Positions 1 through 7,291 are shown, counted from the first letter of the stretch. The stretch: 9,978 nt of DNA from CAYMLQ01 sp964390795 (GCA_964390795.1 CAYMLQ010000216.1:1-9978); one strand, 5' to 3'. Numbers and translations: made by a program. The notes: generated from the sequence alone by a model not told the origin.

Positions 1-863
1 TCCCTAGCGTCGAAGAACCACTCGCCGGGCGCGTCGAGCAGGCAGCGGGCGTTGCTGATGAAGAACTCCGCCGGCTCAAACGCGCGCTTGCCGCCCCACT
101 TCGGCGGCAGGGCTCCCGGATTATGCTGCTCTCTGACCCACCAGGTGTCATGCCCCTTGACGTAGACCGCGCGGGCGGCCGGATCGTAATTCGTGACCGG
201 AGCGGTCCAGCTCGACCAGCGCCACTGGGCGAGACACCATACCGTCGCGCCCGCCACCTGTTCAGCCGTCCATCCGTCCGGGAAGGCGGGGCACTGCAAT
301 CGGTCAAACCGGCTTTCTTCCGTCACGGCGCGCGCCCCCTGCGTCGCGAACAAGCCCGTGTCTGTGAGGTTAGGCCAGCGCGCCTCCGTGAGCGGCCTGC
401 CGTCCCGGAACACCTGATTGCCTTCGCCCAGATCCCAGGCCAGCGGCGCCCGGAACGTGCGTTCATCCACACGCTCCCACCCGGCCACCGGATCAAGTCC
501 GGAGAGCGTCACCTCTTCGCCCGGCGCGGCGCAGAACAGGATCGGCGCCTGCCTCGCACCATCCCCGGAGGGTATGAGCGCCTCCCGATAGACGCCGGCG
601 TGAATCAAGCAGACGTCGCCGGGCTTCACGCGCGCGGCCGCAGCTTTGAGGGTCCGCAGCGCCAGCCTGTCGGTCAGCCCCGTATGCGTGTCATCGCCCG
701 AAACCGCCACATGCCAAACCGTCACGGAAGCCGCCGCTGGAACGGGCTCCGTGACCGTTGGGACAGTTCCGGTTTCCGCTCCATAGCCAGGGTTGCCAGA
801 GGCCGCGACGAGCAGCACCCCAGCCGCCAGAACCGGTGTGACAGACAGTATCTTTGCAGTCAT
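1..863 (-). CDS. Secreted right-handed beta-helix (pectin-lyase-fold) protein, 3' end outside window
   Basis: The minus strand reads open from the ATG at 863-861 to the window edge, 287 codons with no stop, so the C-terminus is missing. The first ~29 residues form a signal peptide (MTAKILSV, then a hydrophobic stretch rich in A, L and V, with a likely cut near GYGA/E). Residues ~50-94 carry the pattern that opens many pectin-lyase-fold proteins: VAVSGDD, a TLKAAAARVKPGD segment, then IHAGVYRE, followed by a QAPILF...LSG rung. An ARWPNL motif and several Trp-rich segments follow. Function is inferred as binding or cleavage of polysaccharide outside the cytoplasm; no catalytic residues can be assigned from this part. 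It starts 20 nt after the stop of the beta-strand-repeat gene on the same strand, so the two are probably co-transcribed. There is no clear Shine-Dalgarno, and an in-frame GTG at 869-867 is an alternative start. Confidence 0.85.
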   Translation of the reverse strand, partial: MTAKILSVTPVLAAGVLLVAASGNPGYGAETGTVPTVTEPVPAAASVTVWHVAVSGDDTHTGLTDRLALRTLKAAAARVKPGDVCLIHAGVYREALIPSGDGARQAPILFCAAPGEEVTLSGLDPVAGWERVDERTFRAPLAWDLGEGNQVFRDGRPLTEARWPNLTDTGLFATQGARAVTEESRFDRLQCPAFPDGWTAEQVAGATVWCLAQWRWSSWTAPVTNYDPAARAVYVKGHDTWWVREQHNPGALPPKWGGKRAFEPAEFFISNARCLLDAPGEWFFDAR

Positions 864-883
864 ATTCACAAGACCAGAAGGCG

Positions 884-3800
884 CTACCGCACCCCGATGA
901 CCGTGCCTTCGGGAACCGGCACGATTTCACCCGTCGCGAGCTGCATGACCTTGCGTCCGTCCGGCAGCAGAATCCTCTGGAGCTGCGCCTCGGTCACTGC
1001 GCCAGCCGACGTGCCGACGTAGAGGCGGTCGGCGCCGCCGCCATAAACGGCCCCCGACCAGTTGCGGAGCGTCACGGTTCCGCTCCACGTCTGCCCGGCG
1101 CTGGCCGCGAAACGCAACTGGCTGGCGCCAGTGCCGAAGTCGATCACCGCGTCGCCGTCCACGTCCAGCGCGCCCAGGGTCTCGCTGAAGCCGGCGGCGT
1201 CGAACGCGCCGCCCGTGAGCCGCAGGCCGCTGGCGTCCGCGAGCCGTTCCGCCGCAGCCAGCCGCAGGGTGCCCGCCGCCACGGTCGTGAGGCCCGTGTA
1301 GGTGTTCGCCGCCGCCACCACGACCGTTCCCGTTCCCGTCTTCGTCAGCCCGCCGGGCCCGCTGACGAGGCCGCTGATGAGCGTGACGTTCGTTCCGGCG
1401 CTGGACGAGACGAACTGCACCGTGTTGCTGAGCAGGATGCCGGCCGCGAAGACCGCGCGGGACGTCGAGACGTTGCCCACGGTCGCGCTCGCGCCGTACG
1501 GGTTGACGCAGATCCCGCGGCTAAAAGTGTACGCCCCGTCGAAAACCAGCGCCACGTGATTCGTGGACAGCGTGCCTGCGTCGGCCACCTGCACCACCGA
1601 GGTGGCGTTGCCCAGCACGCTGTTACCTCCGTAGGGCACGTTCGAGCCGACGACCAGCCGCCCGTTACGGATCGTCAGCGTACCGCGGAATTGCGACGCC
1701 GTACCGCTGAGCTTGAGCGTGCCCGCGCCCGTTTTGCGAATATCGCTGACGGCCAGCAGCGGCTCAACGCCGCTGTAGATGCCGTAGCTGGCGCTGACCA
1801 GCAGATCGATGTCCGCCGCGCCGTCGTTGACGTCAAACGTCTTGGTGTTGGAGCCGCCGGTACCCGGCCCTGAAAAGAGCCCCGCCGCGATCGTCGCGGT
1901 CGCGTTGGTTCCACTGTAACGGACGATCTGCTCCGTGTTGGAGGCGATCACGTCCACCGGCACCGAACAACCCAGATAAGCGCCGTCACCCAGCACCAGT
2001 GCCGGCCCCGTGGCCGCCTGCGCGCTGACGTTGATTTGCGGCGTGTCGCTGGCCACGTTCCAGAACGAGCCCTCGTTGATGATCAGCGTATTGATCCCGG
2101 CGATGTAGAACCACGTCTCGCCGCCCGGCCCGTCGCCGCCGAACGAGAGCGCTCCGGGGCCGTTCTTGGTGAGGGTGATGCCGCCTGGGATCACGCTGGA
2201 GACGATTTTGGCGAAGGTCAGGGTCGTGCCCGCCTGCGCGACGTCGAAGGTCGCGCCCTTGCTCGTGATCGTGAAGCGCCGGTCCGTGCTTGCCGTCGGC
2301 CCCGTGTAGCGCAGCGCGCCGCCGTCGAAAACGAGGTTCTCGCGGTTCGTCGTGGAGGCGCCGATGCCGCTGGCGAGACCGCCGTTCGCGAGCGCGGACA
2401 CGCTGAGGACGCCCGCCGCCAGGCGCGTCGTGCCGGTGTAGGTATTCGCCCCGCCCAGCGCGAGCGTGCCAGCTCCGAGCTTGTGCAGCCCGAGCCGGTT
2501 GCCGCCCGGGTTGGCAATGGCCGTGTCGTAAGCGAACGAGCCGCCCGCCGCGCCCGTCGTGTCGAAGCCAAGCAACGAGCCGCTCTTGAAGCCGCCGGAC
2601 GCGCTTCCGAGCGCGCTCAGCAGGCCGATGTCCCCGGCGCTGAACTCGCCTGCGCCGCCCACGCTGAACGCCAGCGTGGCACCGCTGTTCACCACGATGT
2701 TCGCGTCGGTCCACTGCGCCTCGTCGCCGTTGTAGAGGCCTGCCCGCTTCGCGATCTGCAGGATGCCGGCGTTGACCGTCGTCGCGCCGCTGTACAGGTT
2801 CGACGACGCCAGCGTCAGCGTGCCTGCGCCGCTCTTGACGAGGCCCCCGGCGCCCGCGAGGCTCGCGCGTATGACGCCTGCGTCGGTTCCGGCGTAGGCG
2901 GTCGCGCAGAGCGTGCCGTTACTGAGCGTACCCGCACTGATTGTGACCGGCCCGTTCGTCACCCAATAGCCGCCGAGGTCGAGAAGCCCGCCGGAGAGCT
3001 GGAGCGGGGCCGACGCCGAAAACGCACCCTCTCCGCCCACCTTGAGTATGCCGTCCGCGACCGAGACGCGGCCCGTGAAGGTGTTCGCGCCGGACAGCGT
3101 CCATGTGCCCAGATCCATTTTGACGAGCGCGGCAGGCCCGTCGCCGGAGAGCGTGCCTGAGAGCGCGCCGGACGTGTTACGCTGCCCGCGCAGATACAGG
3201 GCGTTCGTGCCGAGGTTGAAGGGGCCGCTCAACACGACGGACGCCGCCGCCACGTACACGTTGGTGAGGCCTTCGCCCGCGAAGATTGGCGTCGTCGACA
3301 GCAGGGAGAAGCTGTTGGTCTGCGCCGTGAAGCTTTGGAACGTCAGCCCGCCCGCCTGCTGATTGGCCGCGCTCAGCGGGGTCAGGTTGCCGCCGTTGAG
3401 GGTCACAGGCCCGACTCCGAACGCGTTGGAAACCGACACGCGCAGCCGTGCCCACTGAACATTCGTATTGCCGATGTTCTGGTAGAGCGTCCCTCCGGAG
3501 TACGTGCTCGCGGACGACTTCAGCTCCAGCTCGCCGCCCGATGAGCCGGAGCCGAAAACGAGGCCGCCCGCGCCGTCGATCGCGCCCTCCCAATAGATGC
3601 GGTAGGTCCGGTTGTTGACGTACAGCGTGGTGCCCGCCGGAATCGTTGCCGGCGTGCGCAGGGTGGGGTTGCTGTCGCGGCCGTTGTAGACGGTCGGCTG
3701 AACGCCGCCGTTCGCCACGAAGTTGAGCCGGCCGCCGGCCTGAAACACCTCGCGGTCGCCTGCCGCGACGTCCTGAAACTCCAGCCGGTTGAGGTCGAGC

Positions 3801-4057
3801 GGATCGGCGACATCCTGTAACAGCGGAGCCACCGTTGTCCCGTTGTTGTTGGTGCCGGTGATGACCACCACCAATTCGCTTGAGCCGACCGGAGCCGCGC
3901 CGTTGGTCCAGTTGGCCCCCGTGCTCCAGTTCACCGTGCCGCCCAGGCCCGCCCAGACGTTGGTCTCCGCCCTTACGTCCGTAAGCAACACAGCCGCACT
4001 CACCATTAACAGGCACAACGAACACGTGAAACCGCTGACCCTTCTCTCGGACATCAT
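884..4057 (-). CDS. Secreted protein with autotransporter-associated beta-strand repeats
   Basis: A 1057-residue protein with a signal peptide (residues 1-30, cut near DVRA/E) and a Trp-rich N-terminal module (WSTGANWTNG at 44-53). At least six PATR-type repeats follow, of the form LxKxGxGTLxLxxxNTYxGxTxVxxGxLxV, near residues 311-341, 406-436, 524-554, 628-663, 772-803 and 903-934. The 903-934 copy is the cleanest (LTKTGTGTVVVAAANTYTG). Such repeats stack into a beta-helix passenger and suggest a cell-surface or secreted role; no enzymatic site is visible. The C-terminal ~95 residues (LGALDVDGDAVIDFG, then LRNWSG) resemble the shared end domain of this class, but no outer-membrane barrel and no PEP-CTERM anchor follow. 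ATG codons lie at 4057 and 4054. A GAGGGG element 4 nt before the first and 7 nt before the second favours the second. Upstream, TGTAAT (4087-4082) is a weak -10 candidate. Confidence 0.95.
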   Translation of the reverse strand: MMSERRVSGFTCSLCLLMVSAAVLLTDVRAETNVWAGLGGTVNWSTGANWTNGAAPVGSSELVVVITGTNNNGTTVAPLLQDVADPLDLNRLEFQDVAAGDREVFQAGGRLNFVANGGVQPTVYNGRDSNPTLRTPATIPAGTTLYVNNRTYRIYWEGAIDGAGGLVFGSGSSGGELELKSSASTYSGGTLYQNIGNTNVQWARLRVSVSNAFGVGPVTLNGGNLTPLSAANQQAGGLTFQSFTAQTNSFSLLSTTPIFAGEGLTNVYVAAASVVLSGPFNLGTNALYLRGQRNTSGALSGTLSGDGPAALVKMDLGTWTLSGANTFTGRVSVADGILKVGGEGAFSASAPLQLSGGLLDLGGYWVTNGPVTISAGTLSNGTLCATAYAGTDAGVIRASLAGAGGLVKSGAGTLTLASSNLYSGATTVNAGILQIAKRAGLYNGDEAQWTDANIVVNSGATLAFSVGGAGEFSAGDIGLLSALGSASGGFKSGSLLGFDTTGAAGGSFAYDTAIANPGGNRLGLHKLGAGTLALGGANTYTGTTRLAAGVLSVSALANGGLASGIGASTTNRENLVFDGGALRYTGPTASTDRRFTITSKGATFDVAQAGTTLTFAKIVSSVIPGGITLTKNGPGALSFGGDGPGGETWFYIAGINTLIINEGSFWNVASDTPQINVSAQAATGPALVLGDGAYLGCSVPVDVIASNTEQIVRYSGTNATATIAAGLFSGPGTGGSNTKTFDVNDGAADIDLLVSASYGIYSGVEPLLAVSDIRKTGAGTLKLSGTASQFRGTLTIRNGRLVVGSNVPYGGNSVLGNATSVVQVADAGTLSTNHVALVFDGAYTFSRGICVNPYGASATVGNVSTSRAVFAAGILLSNTVQFVSSSAGTNVTLISGLVSGPGGLTKTGTGTVVVAAANTYTGLTTVAAGTLRLAAAERLADASGLRLTGGAFDAAGFSETLGALDVDGDAVIDFGTGASQLRFAASAGQTWSGTVTLRNWSGAVYGGGADRLYVGTSAGAVTEAQLQRILLPDGRKVMQLATGEIVPVPEGTVIGVR

Positions 4058-4118
4058 AACACCCCTCGCTTTCTTGATACGATTACACTGTTTTTAAGAT
4101 TTGCATTTTTCAGTCTGT

Positions 4119-4140
4119 TTGCCAAGCCCCTTTTCGGCAA
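4119..4140. repeat. Short inverted repeat between divergent genes
   Basis: TTGCC (4119-4123) and GGCAA (4136-4140) are perfect 5-bp arms around a 12-nt spacer in the intergenic region between the divergent genes. The position suits an operator for the minus-strand gene, but the arms are short enough to occur by chance. Confidence 0.25.
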
Positions 4141-4175
4141 CTTCAGCATTCGTTCGCCGGATTGTAAGATACGGA

Positions 4176-4204
4176 TTGAGCGCCTTCGCGAGTGCTGGTA
4201 GAAT
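4176..4204 (+). promoter_or_regulatory. Sigma70-type promoter with extended -10, for the LamG/hydrolase gene
   Basis: A -35 TTGAGC (4176-4181) is followed after exactly 17 bp by TAGAAT (4199-4204). TG at 4196-4197 gives an extended -10 (TGgTAGAAT). Transcription would start near 4211, about 23 nt before the ATG at 4234. This rules out the in-frame GTG at 4192, which lies inside the promoter. Confidence 0.6.
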
Positions 4205-4233
4205 CGTCACCCAGTCAACAATCGGGGTATCAC

Positions 4234-6411
4234 ATGCGAATCATCCTTCCGTTCCTCTTCCTCACGTACACCGCCCTTAACGCTGAAACGCCGCTCGTCT
4301 CCTTCGACTTCGAGACGAACCTCGTCAACACCGGCACGCTCGGCGGCGCGGCCCGCCTCCACGCCTATGCGCCGGGCGAAGATCCTGGCTTCGGCGTGGG
4401 GCCGTTCGGGCGCTGCCTCGACCTCACCGCCGCCTCCCGCCACGGCGGAACCACGCCGCAGGACGCCGCCGCTGGCGGCGCGGCGCTCTTCCGCGACCCG
4501 GCACTCGACGCCCTCGACGCCTTCACGCTCGTGCTCTGGGCTCGGCAGAATCCGCTTATGCCCGGCCCCGCGCCCGCCCGCCTGCTCCACAAGCCGGGTG
4601 CCTGGGATCTCCTGCCACACTCCGCAGGCCTCACGCTCTCGCTGGGCGCGGACCCCGGCAAGACCACGTACGCACTCTCGGGCAAGAGCCGTCTCAAGCT
4701 TACGGAAGACTGGTGTTTCTTCGCCGTCGCGGTCTCGCCGCACACCGTCGCCGCTTATGTCGGCAGCAGTAAACAGCCCTTGGCCTTTGTCGCCGACGCG
4801 GCCCGCACGGAGCGCACCCGCGCCGCCCCCAGCGAACTCGCGCTGGGCAACTTCGGCGGCATCCGCCCCTTCAACGGCTGGCTCGACCGCGTGCGCGTTT
4901 TCCATGGCACGCTCGACGAGGCCGCGCTCCGCGCGCTCTTCGATGCAGATCTCGCCTCGGCCAAGGAGACCGCACTGCCGGCGGTGGTGGAACTGGCAGG
5001 ACGCCCGACGCCCGACGCCCGACGCCCGGCCCACGCTACCGAGTCTCAAGTTTCCAGTTTCAAGTTTCGGCTCCCTCCCTCCGCCATCCCCTTCTCCACG
5101 CGCTGGGCGCGCACCAACGCGCTCGACGTGATGCAGTCCTTCCATGCCACGCACAGCCTCTGGGTCTACGGTTCGGATACCGGCTTCCTGCGCCGCGTCC
5201 AAGGCGCGGGCCTCCACTATCAGGGCACGCTGAACGGCCTGCAAGGGCAAGCCCACTCCACCACCAACCGCGCCAACGCCGGAGACCCCTCCGGCCGCCA
5301 CGAAAACCTCGATGGCGAAAAGAACACGCCGCACTGGATGGTGACCTTCGGCCCCAAGACCTTCACCGGCTGCTGCAACCATCCCGCTTTCCGCAAACTC
5401 TTCTTCGACGACGCCAAGAAGCTGGTCGACGCGGGCGTGGACTCGCTCCATGTGGACGACTGGGAGATGAACGCGAGCTGGGTGCGTCACGCGGGCGTCT
5501 GCTTCTGCGACGCCTGCCGCAGCGGTTTCCGCGACTGGCTCGCACGACGTCACACCACCTCCGAGTTAAGCGCGCTCGGCATCGAAGACCTTGCGGCGTT
5601 CGACTACCGCGAGCATCTCAAGACGCACGGCGTACCCGATGCGGCGGCTTACCGCGCGCGCTACCGCACGCTGCCGCTGACGCCCGACTTCGCCGATTTC
5701 CAGATCGAGAGCATGCGCGCGTTTTTCAAGGATTTCCGCAAGCAGCTTGACCTGTGGTCGCCCGGCAACTACATCCCCGTCTCCGTCAACGGGCTGCTCA
5801 CGCCGCTCCGCGCCGACCACGTCCTGTACGGCGTTGACGTGATCGACTTCCTACACGGCGAATCGCCACAGAACGCCGAGTACCAGACGGCGCTGGAGTA
5901 TGTCTTCGGCGCCAAAATCGCAGAGGCCGCAGGCATCACGCAGGTCATCTCGCCCATCCCGCGCAGCACGGCCCGCACCCGCGCAGCCATCGCCACCACC
6001 TACGCTCTCGGGCAACCGCACCTTGTGCCGTGGGATCTCTACATGGGCAGCGACGCCACCGGCATCCAACCGCGCTATTTCGGCACACGCGAACAATACG
6101 GCGACCTCTACGATTTCATCCGCGACCAGCGCGGGCTGCTCGACACCCACACGTCCGCCGCCGAGATCGGCGTGCTGGTCAACGGCGATGAGCCAGGCGC
6201 CTATCAGGAGTTCTGCCTCAAACTGGCCAGGCAGCAGATCCCCTTCCACCTCATCCTCGGCGCGAGCCGCTACGCGCGGGTGCCGGTGCGAGCCGAAGAC
6301 TTGCGCGGCCTGCGCCTGCTCGTCGAACTCAGCCCTGTAAGCGCCATGTTAACGGATAGGACGTACAAGCTGCGTTTTCCGGCGGGCGTGGGATACGGCA
6401 AAGTCGGATAA
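4234..6411 (+). CDS. Secreted LamG-like domain plus putative glycoside-hydrolase-like barrel, C-terminally truncated
   Basis: A 725-residue protein with a signal peptide (MRIILPFLFLTYTALNA/E). Residues ~20-245 look like a LamG/concanavalin-type jelly roll: an FDFE opening, then the characteristic FNGWLDRVRVFHGTLDEA at 213-230. Residues ~288-700 resemble large hydrolase-like barrels annotated as putative glycoside hydrolases in PVC bacteria. They contain HVDDW with the acidic pair D408-D409, a CFCDAC cluster (C423, C425, C428) followed by SGFRDWL, and FLHGE with E543. The Asp pair and Glu are candidate catalytic residues by position only. The likely role is recognition and cleavage of a glycan outside the cytoplasm; no substrate can be named. 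The start is set by the promoter at 4176-4204 and by the signal peptide; a weak GGGG lies 6 nt upstream. The last ~23 residues come from a palindromic repeat, so the native C-terminal domain seems lost and the gene may be a truncated relic. Confidence 0.85.
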   Translation: MRIILPFLFLTYTALNAETPLVSFDFETNLVNTGTLGGAARLHAYAPGEDPGFGVGPFGRCLDLTAASRHGGTTPQDAAAGGAALFRDPALDALDAFTLVLWARQNPLMPGPAPARLLHKPGAWDLLPHSAGLTLSLGADPGKTTYALSGKSRLKLTEDWCFFAVAVSPHTVAAYVGSSKQPLAFVADAARTERTRAAPSELALGNFGGIRPFNGWLDRVRVFHGTLDEAALRALFDADLASAKETALPAVVELAGRPTPDARRPAHATESQVSSFKFRLPPSAIPFSTRWARTNALDVMQSFHATHSLWVYGSDTGFLRRVQGAGLHYQGTLNGLQGQAHSTTNRANAGDPSGRHENLDGEKNTPHWMVTFGPKTFTGCCNHPAFRKLFFDDAKKLVDAGVDSLHVDDWEMNASWVRHAGVCFCDACRSGFRDWLARRHTTSELSALGIEDLAAFDYREHLKTHGVPDAAAYRARYRTLPLTPDFADFQIESMRAFFKDFRKQLDLWSPGNYIPVSVNGLLTPLRADHVLYGVDVIDFLHGESPQNAEYQTALEYVFGAKIAEAAGITQVISPIPRSTARTRAAIATTYALGQPHLVPWDLYMGSDATGIQPRYFGTREQYGDLYDFIRDQRGLLDTHTSAAEIGVLVNGDEPGAYQEFCLKLARQQIPFHLILGASRYARVPVRAEDLRGLRLLVELSPVSAMLTDRTYKLRFPAGVGYGKVG
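5001..5028 (+). repeat. Tandem repeat, four copies of a 7-bp unit inside a coding region
   Basis: Four perfect head-to-tail copies of ACGCCCG occupy 5001-5028, within the linker between the LamG-like and hydrolase-like domains. The unit length is not a multiple of three, so gain or loss of one copy would shift the reading frame before the hydrolase-like part. Confidence 0.9.
5047..5068 (+). repeat. Short direct repeat CAAGTTTC in the same linker
   Basis: CAAGTTTC occurs at 5047-5054 and 5061-5068, with the related CAGTTT between them (5055-5060). The stretch is less GC-rich than the surrounding gene and encodes part of a Ser/Phe-rich linker. It sits 18 bp after the 7-bp tandem array, so the whole linker looks derived from simple intergenic-type repeats. 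Confidence 0.7.
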
Positions 6412-6419
6412 CGGCGCTT
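6339..6419. repeat. 81-bp imperfect palindromic element, possible MITE/REP-like insertion
   Basis: The left end reads AAGCGCC-AT-GTTA (6339-6351) and the right end, reverse-complemented from 6419, reads AAGCGCC-GTTA. The terminal inverted repeats match at 11 positions with a 2-nt gap. The interior is non-repetitive. The element supplies the last ~23 codons and the TAA stop (6409-6411) of the hydrolase-like gene, at a point where the protein should continue. No target-site duplication was identified, so the element boundaries are approximate. Confidence 0.45.
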
Positions 6420-6472
6420 CTGTCAAGTCGTTGGCGGGATGAAAGGGCGTGGGAGCCGGTCAGTCCGAGCGC

Positions 6473-6508
6473 TTTTTTAAGCCCGGCGTTGACGGCGGGC
6501 CTAAAAAA
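6473..6508. repeat. Palindrome overlapping a promoter
   Basis: Thirteen-base arms, TTTTTTAAGCCCG (6473-6485) and CGGGCCTAAAAAA (6496-6508), pair at 12 of 13 positions around a 10-nt loop. The T tract is on the left and the A tract on the right on both strands, the reverse of an intrinsic terminator, so it is not one. The loop contains the -35 hexamer of the promoter at 6489-6517. Confidence 0.8.
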
Positions 6509-6517
6509 ACGTATAAT
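6489..6517 (+). promoter_or_regulatory. Near-consensus sigma70 promoter of the three-gene secreted-protein operon
   Basis: TTGACG (6489-6494) is separated by 17 bp from a perfect TATAAT (6512-6517). Transcription would start near 6524, giving a ~122-nt leader before the ATG at 6646. The -35 box lies in the loop of a palindrome (6473-6508) whose right arm fills most of the spacer, so a dimeric regulator binding there would block polymerase. Confidence 0.8.
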
Positions 6518-6600
6518 AACGCCGTTTTCCGGTCGGGTAGGGAAAATCGGTCGGACGTGTGGGCGCGGGTGCGCCTGCACGGAGGACAACGGAGAATCGG

Positions 6601-6642
6601 ATGTGTACGGTACGGGATGCGCACGGGGAACAGGAGGTTTAG
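6601..6642 (+). CDS. Possible 13-residue leader peptide in the operon leader
   Basis: Within the leader, ATG 6601 is preceded by GGAG (6591-6594) at 6-nt spacing and reads MCTVRDAHGEQEV to a TAG at 6640-6642. The stop lies 3 nt before the ATG of the first operon gene, and the peptide covers that gene's AGGAGG ribosome-binding site (6632-6637). Ribosomes ending here could re-initiate or expose the site (translational coupling). A 6-bp long-range pairing, GTGCGC (6569-6574) with GCGCAC (6619-6624), flanks the start. The peptide has no obvious regulatory codon run, so chance remains possible. Confidence 0.35.
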   Translation: MCTVRDAHGEQEV

Positions 6643-6645
6643 GTC

Positions 6646-7218
6646 ATGATGTCGACGAATAAATGGTTCGCAGTGATCGCAGCAGTCGGGTTCCTTCCGC
6701 TGCTGGGGCTGGCGCAAGAGCAAAGAGCCACTCTGGATTGTCAGGTGGTCTTGGATGACGGCTTGTCCAGCGCAGGGTTCGTCTGGCTCGATGACGACAG
6801 CACCAACTTCTGGAATCTGGGGACCGTTCCTCGCGGCGGCTCGCGCGATACTCGCTTCAACTCGGGCGATCCCACCGTCATCGGCCCGGGGGCCTTCAAG
6901 GTGCAGAATGTGGGCATGCCCTGCAAGCTGTTGATCGACACCTTCCCAACGGGCATCCCGACGTTCTGTGAACCAACGGATCAATTGCCCCCGGGCGAGG
7001 ATAAGTACGCCCTCGCCGTGGCCTCCAACGCCGGCGAGCCCGTGCCGCTTTGGCGCATGCTGTACCCCGCCGGGGTTCACAATTGCATGGCGGTGCTGGC
7101 CCCCTACGTGGGCACGGGCGAGACCATCATCTTCGACCTCAAGTACTGGGCGCCCAACAGTGGCATGAAGCCCGGCGGTTTCGCTGTCAGCGTTTCGGCT
7201 GGACTGATCAACGAATAG
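6646..7218 (+). CDS. Secreted protein of unknown family with four cysteines, first gene of the operon
   Basis: A 190-residue protein with a signal peptide (MMSTNKWF, hydrophobic core, cut near GLA/QEQ at 23). The mature part has four cysteines (C32, C93, C108, C147), compatible with two disulfides in the periplasm or outside. Visible segments include FWNLGTVPRGG (55-65), a KVQNVG strand (85-90), a PPGEDKYALAV strand (115-125) and a C-terminal PGGFAVSVSAGL. The alternating hydrophobic strands and the NLGTV...VQN pattern suggest a beta-sandwich. This loosely recalls exported fibre or coat subunits of the TasA type, but I do not recognise the family. The start is well supported by AGGAGG (6632-6637) 8 nt upstream; a second ATG follows at once. 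It is the first gene after the promoter at 6489-6517 and lies 73 nt before the next gene, so a structural-subunit role is only a guess. Confidence 0.87.
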   Translation: MMSTNKWFAVIAAVGFLPLLGLAQEQRATLDCQVVLDDGLSSAGFVWLDDDSTNFWNLGTVPRGGSRDTRFNSGDPTVIGPGAFKVQNVGMPCKLLIDTFPTGIPTFCEPTDQLPPGEDKYALAVASNAGEPVPLWRMLYPAGVHNCMAVLAPYVGTGETIIFDLKYWAPNSGMKPGGFAVSVSAGLINE

Positions 7219-7291
7219 CCGCCGGCCACATGGACGTACCGTGAACCGCAACGCCAACAAGAGCGCACGTCGTGAACGGGAGGCACCCCGG

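Noticed and set aside
123..1022. Plus-strand open frame of 299 aa
   Set aside because: Shadow of the beta-helix protein on the minus strand, which has a signal peptide and a family-typical N-terminus.
854..1873. Plus-strand open frame of 339 aa
   Set aside because: Shadow of the C-terminal part of the minus-strand repeat protein; spans the junction of two minus-strand genes.
2036..3160. Plus-strand open frame of 374 aa inside the beta-strand-repeat gene
   Set aside because: Arg/Ala/Glu-rich shadow of the repeat-bearing minus-strand frame; no motif or start signal.
4207..5553. Long minus-strand open frame (448 aa) opposite the LamG/hydrolase gene
   Set aside because: The plus strand has a promoter, a signal peptide and recognisable domains; the minus frame is Arg/Ala/Gly/Glu-rich low-complexity text of the kind high GC produces.
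6339..6419. Integron attC site
   Set aside because: The ends do not show the paired RYYYAAC and GTTRRRY core boxes expected of attC, and no integrase is in the window.
6473..6508. Intrinsic terminator after the hydrolase-like gene
   Set aside because: The T tract precedes the stem and the A tract follows it on both strands, the wrong order for a terminator; the promoter reading explains it better.
6524..6645. Known riboswitch in the operon leader
   Set aside because: No recognisable conserved core of any riboswitch class; only one weak long-range pairing was found.
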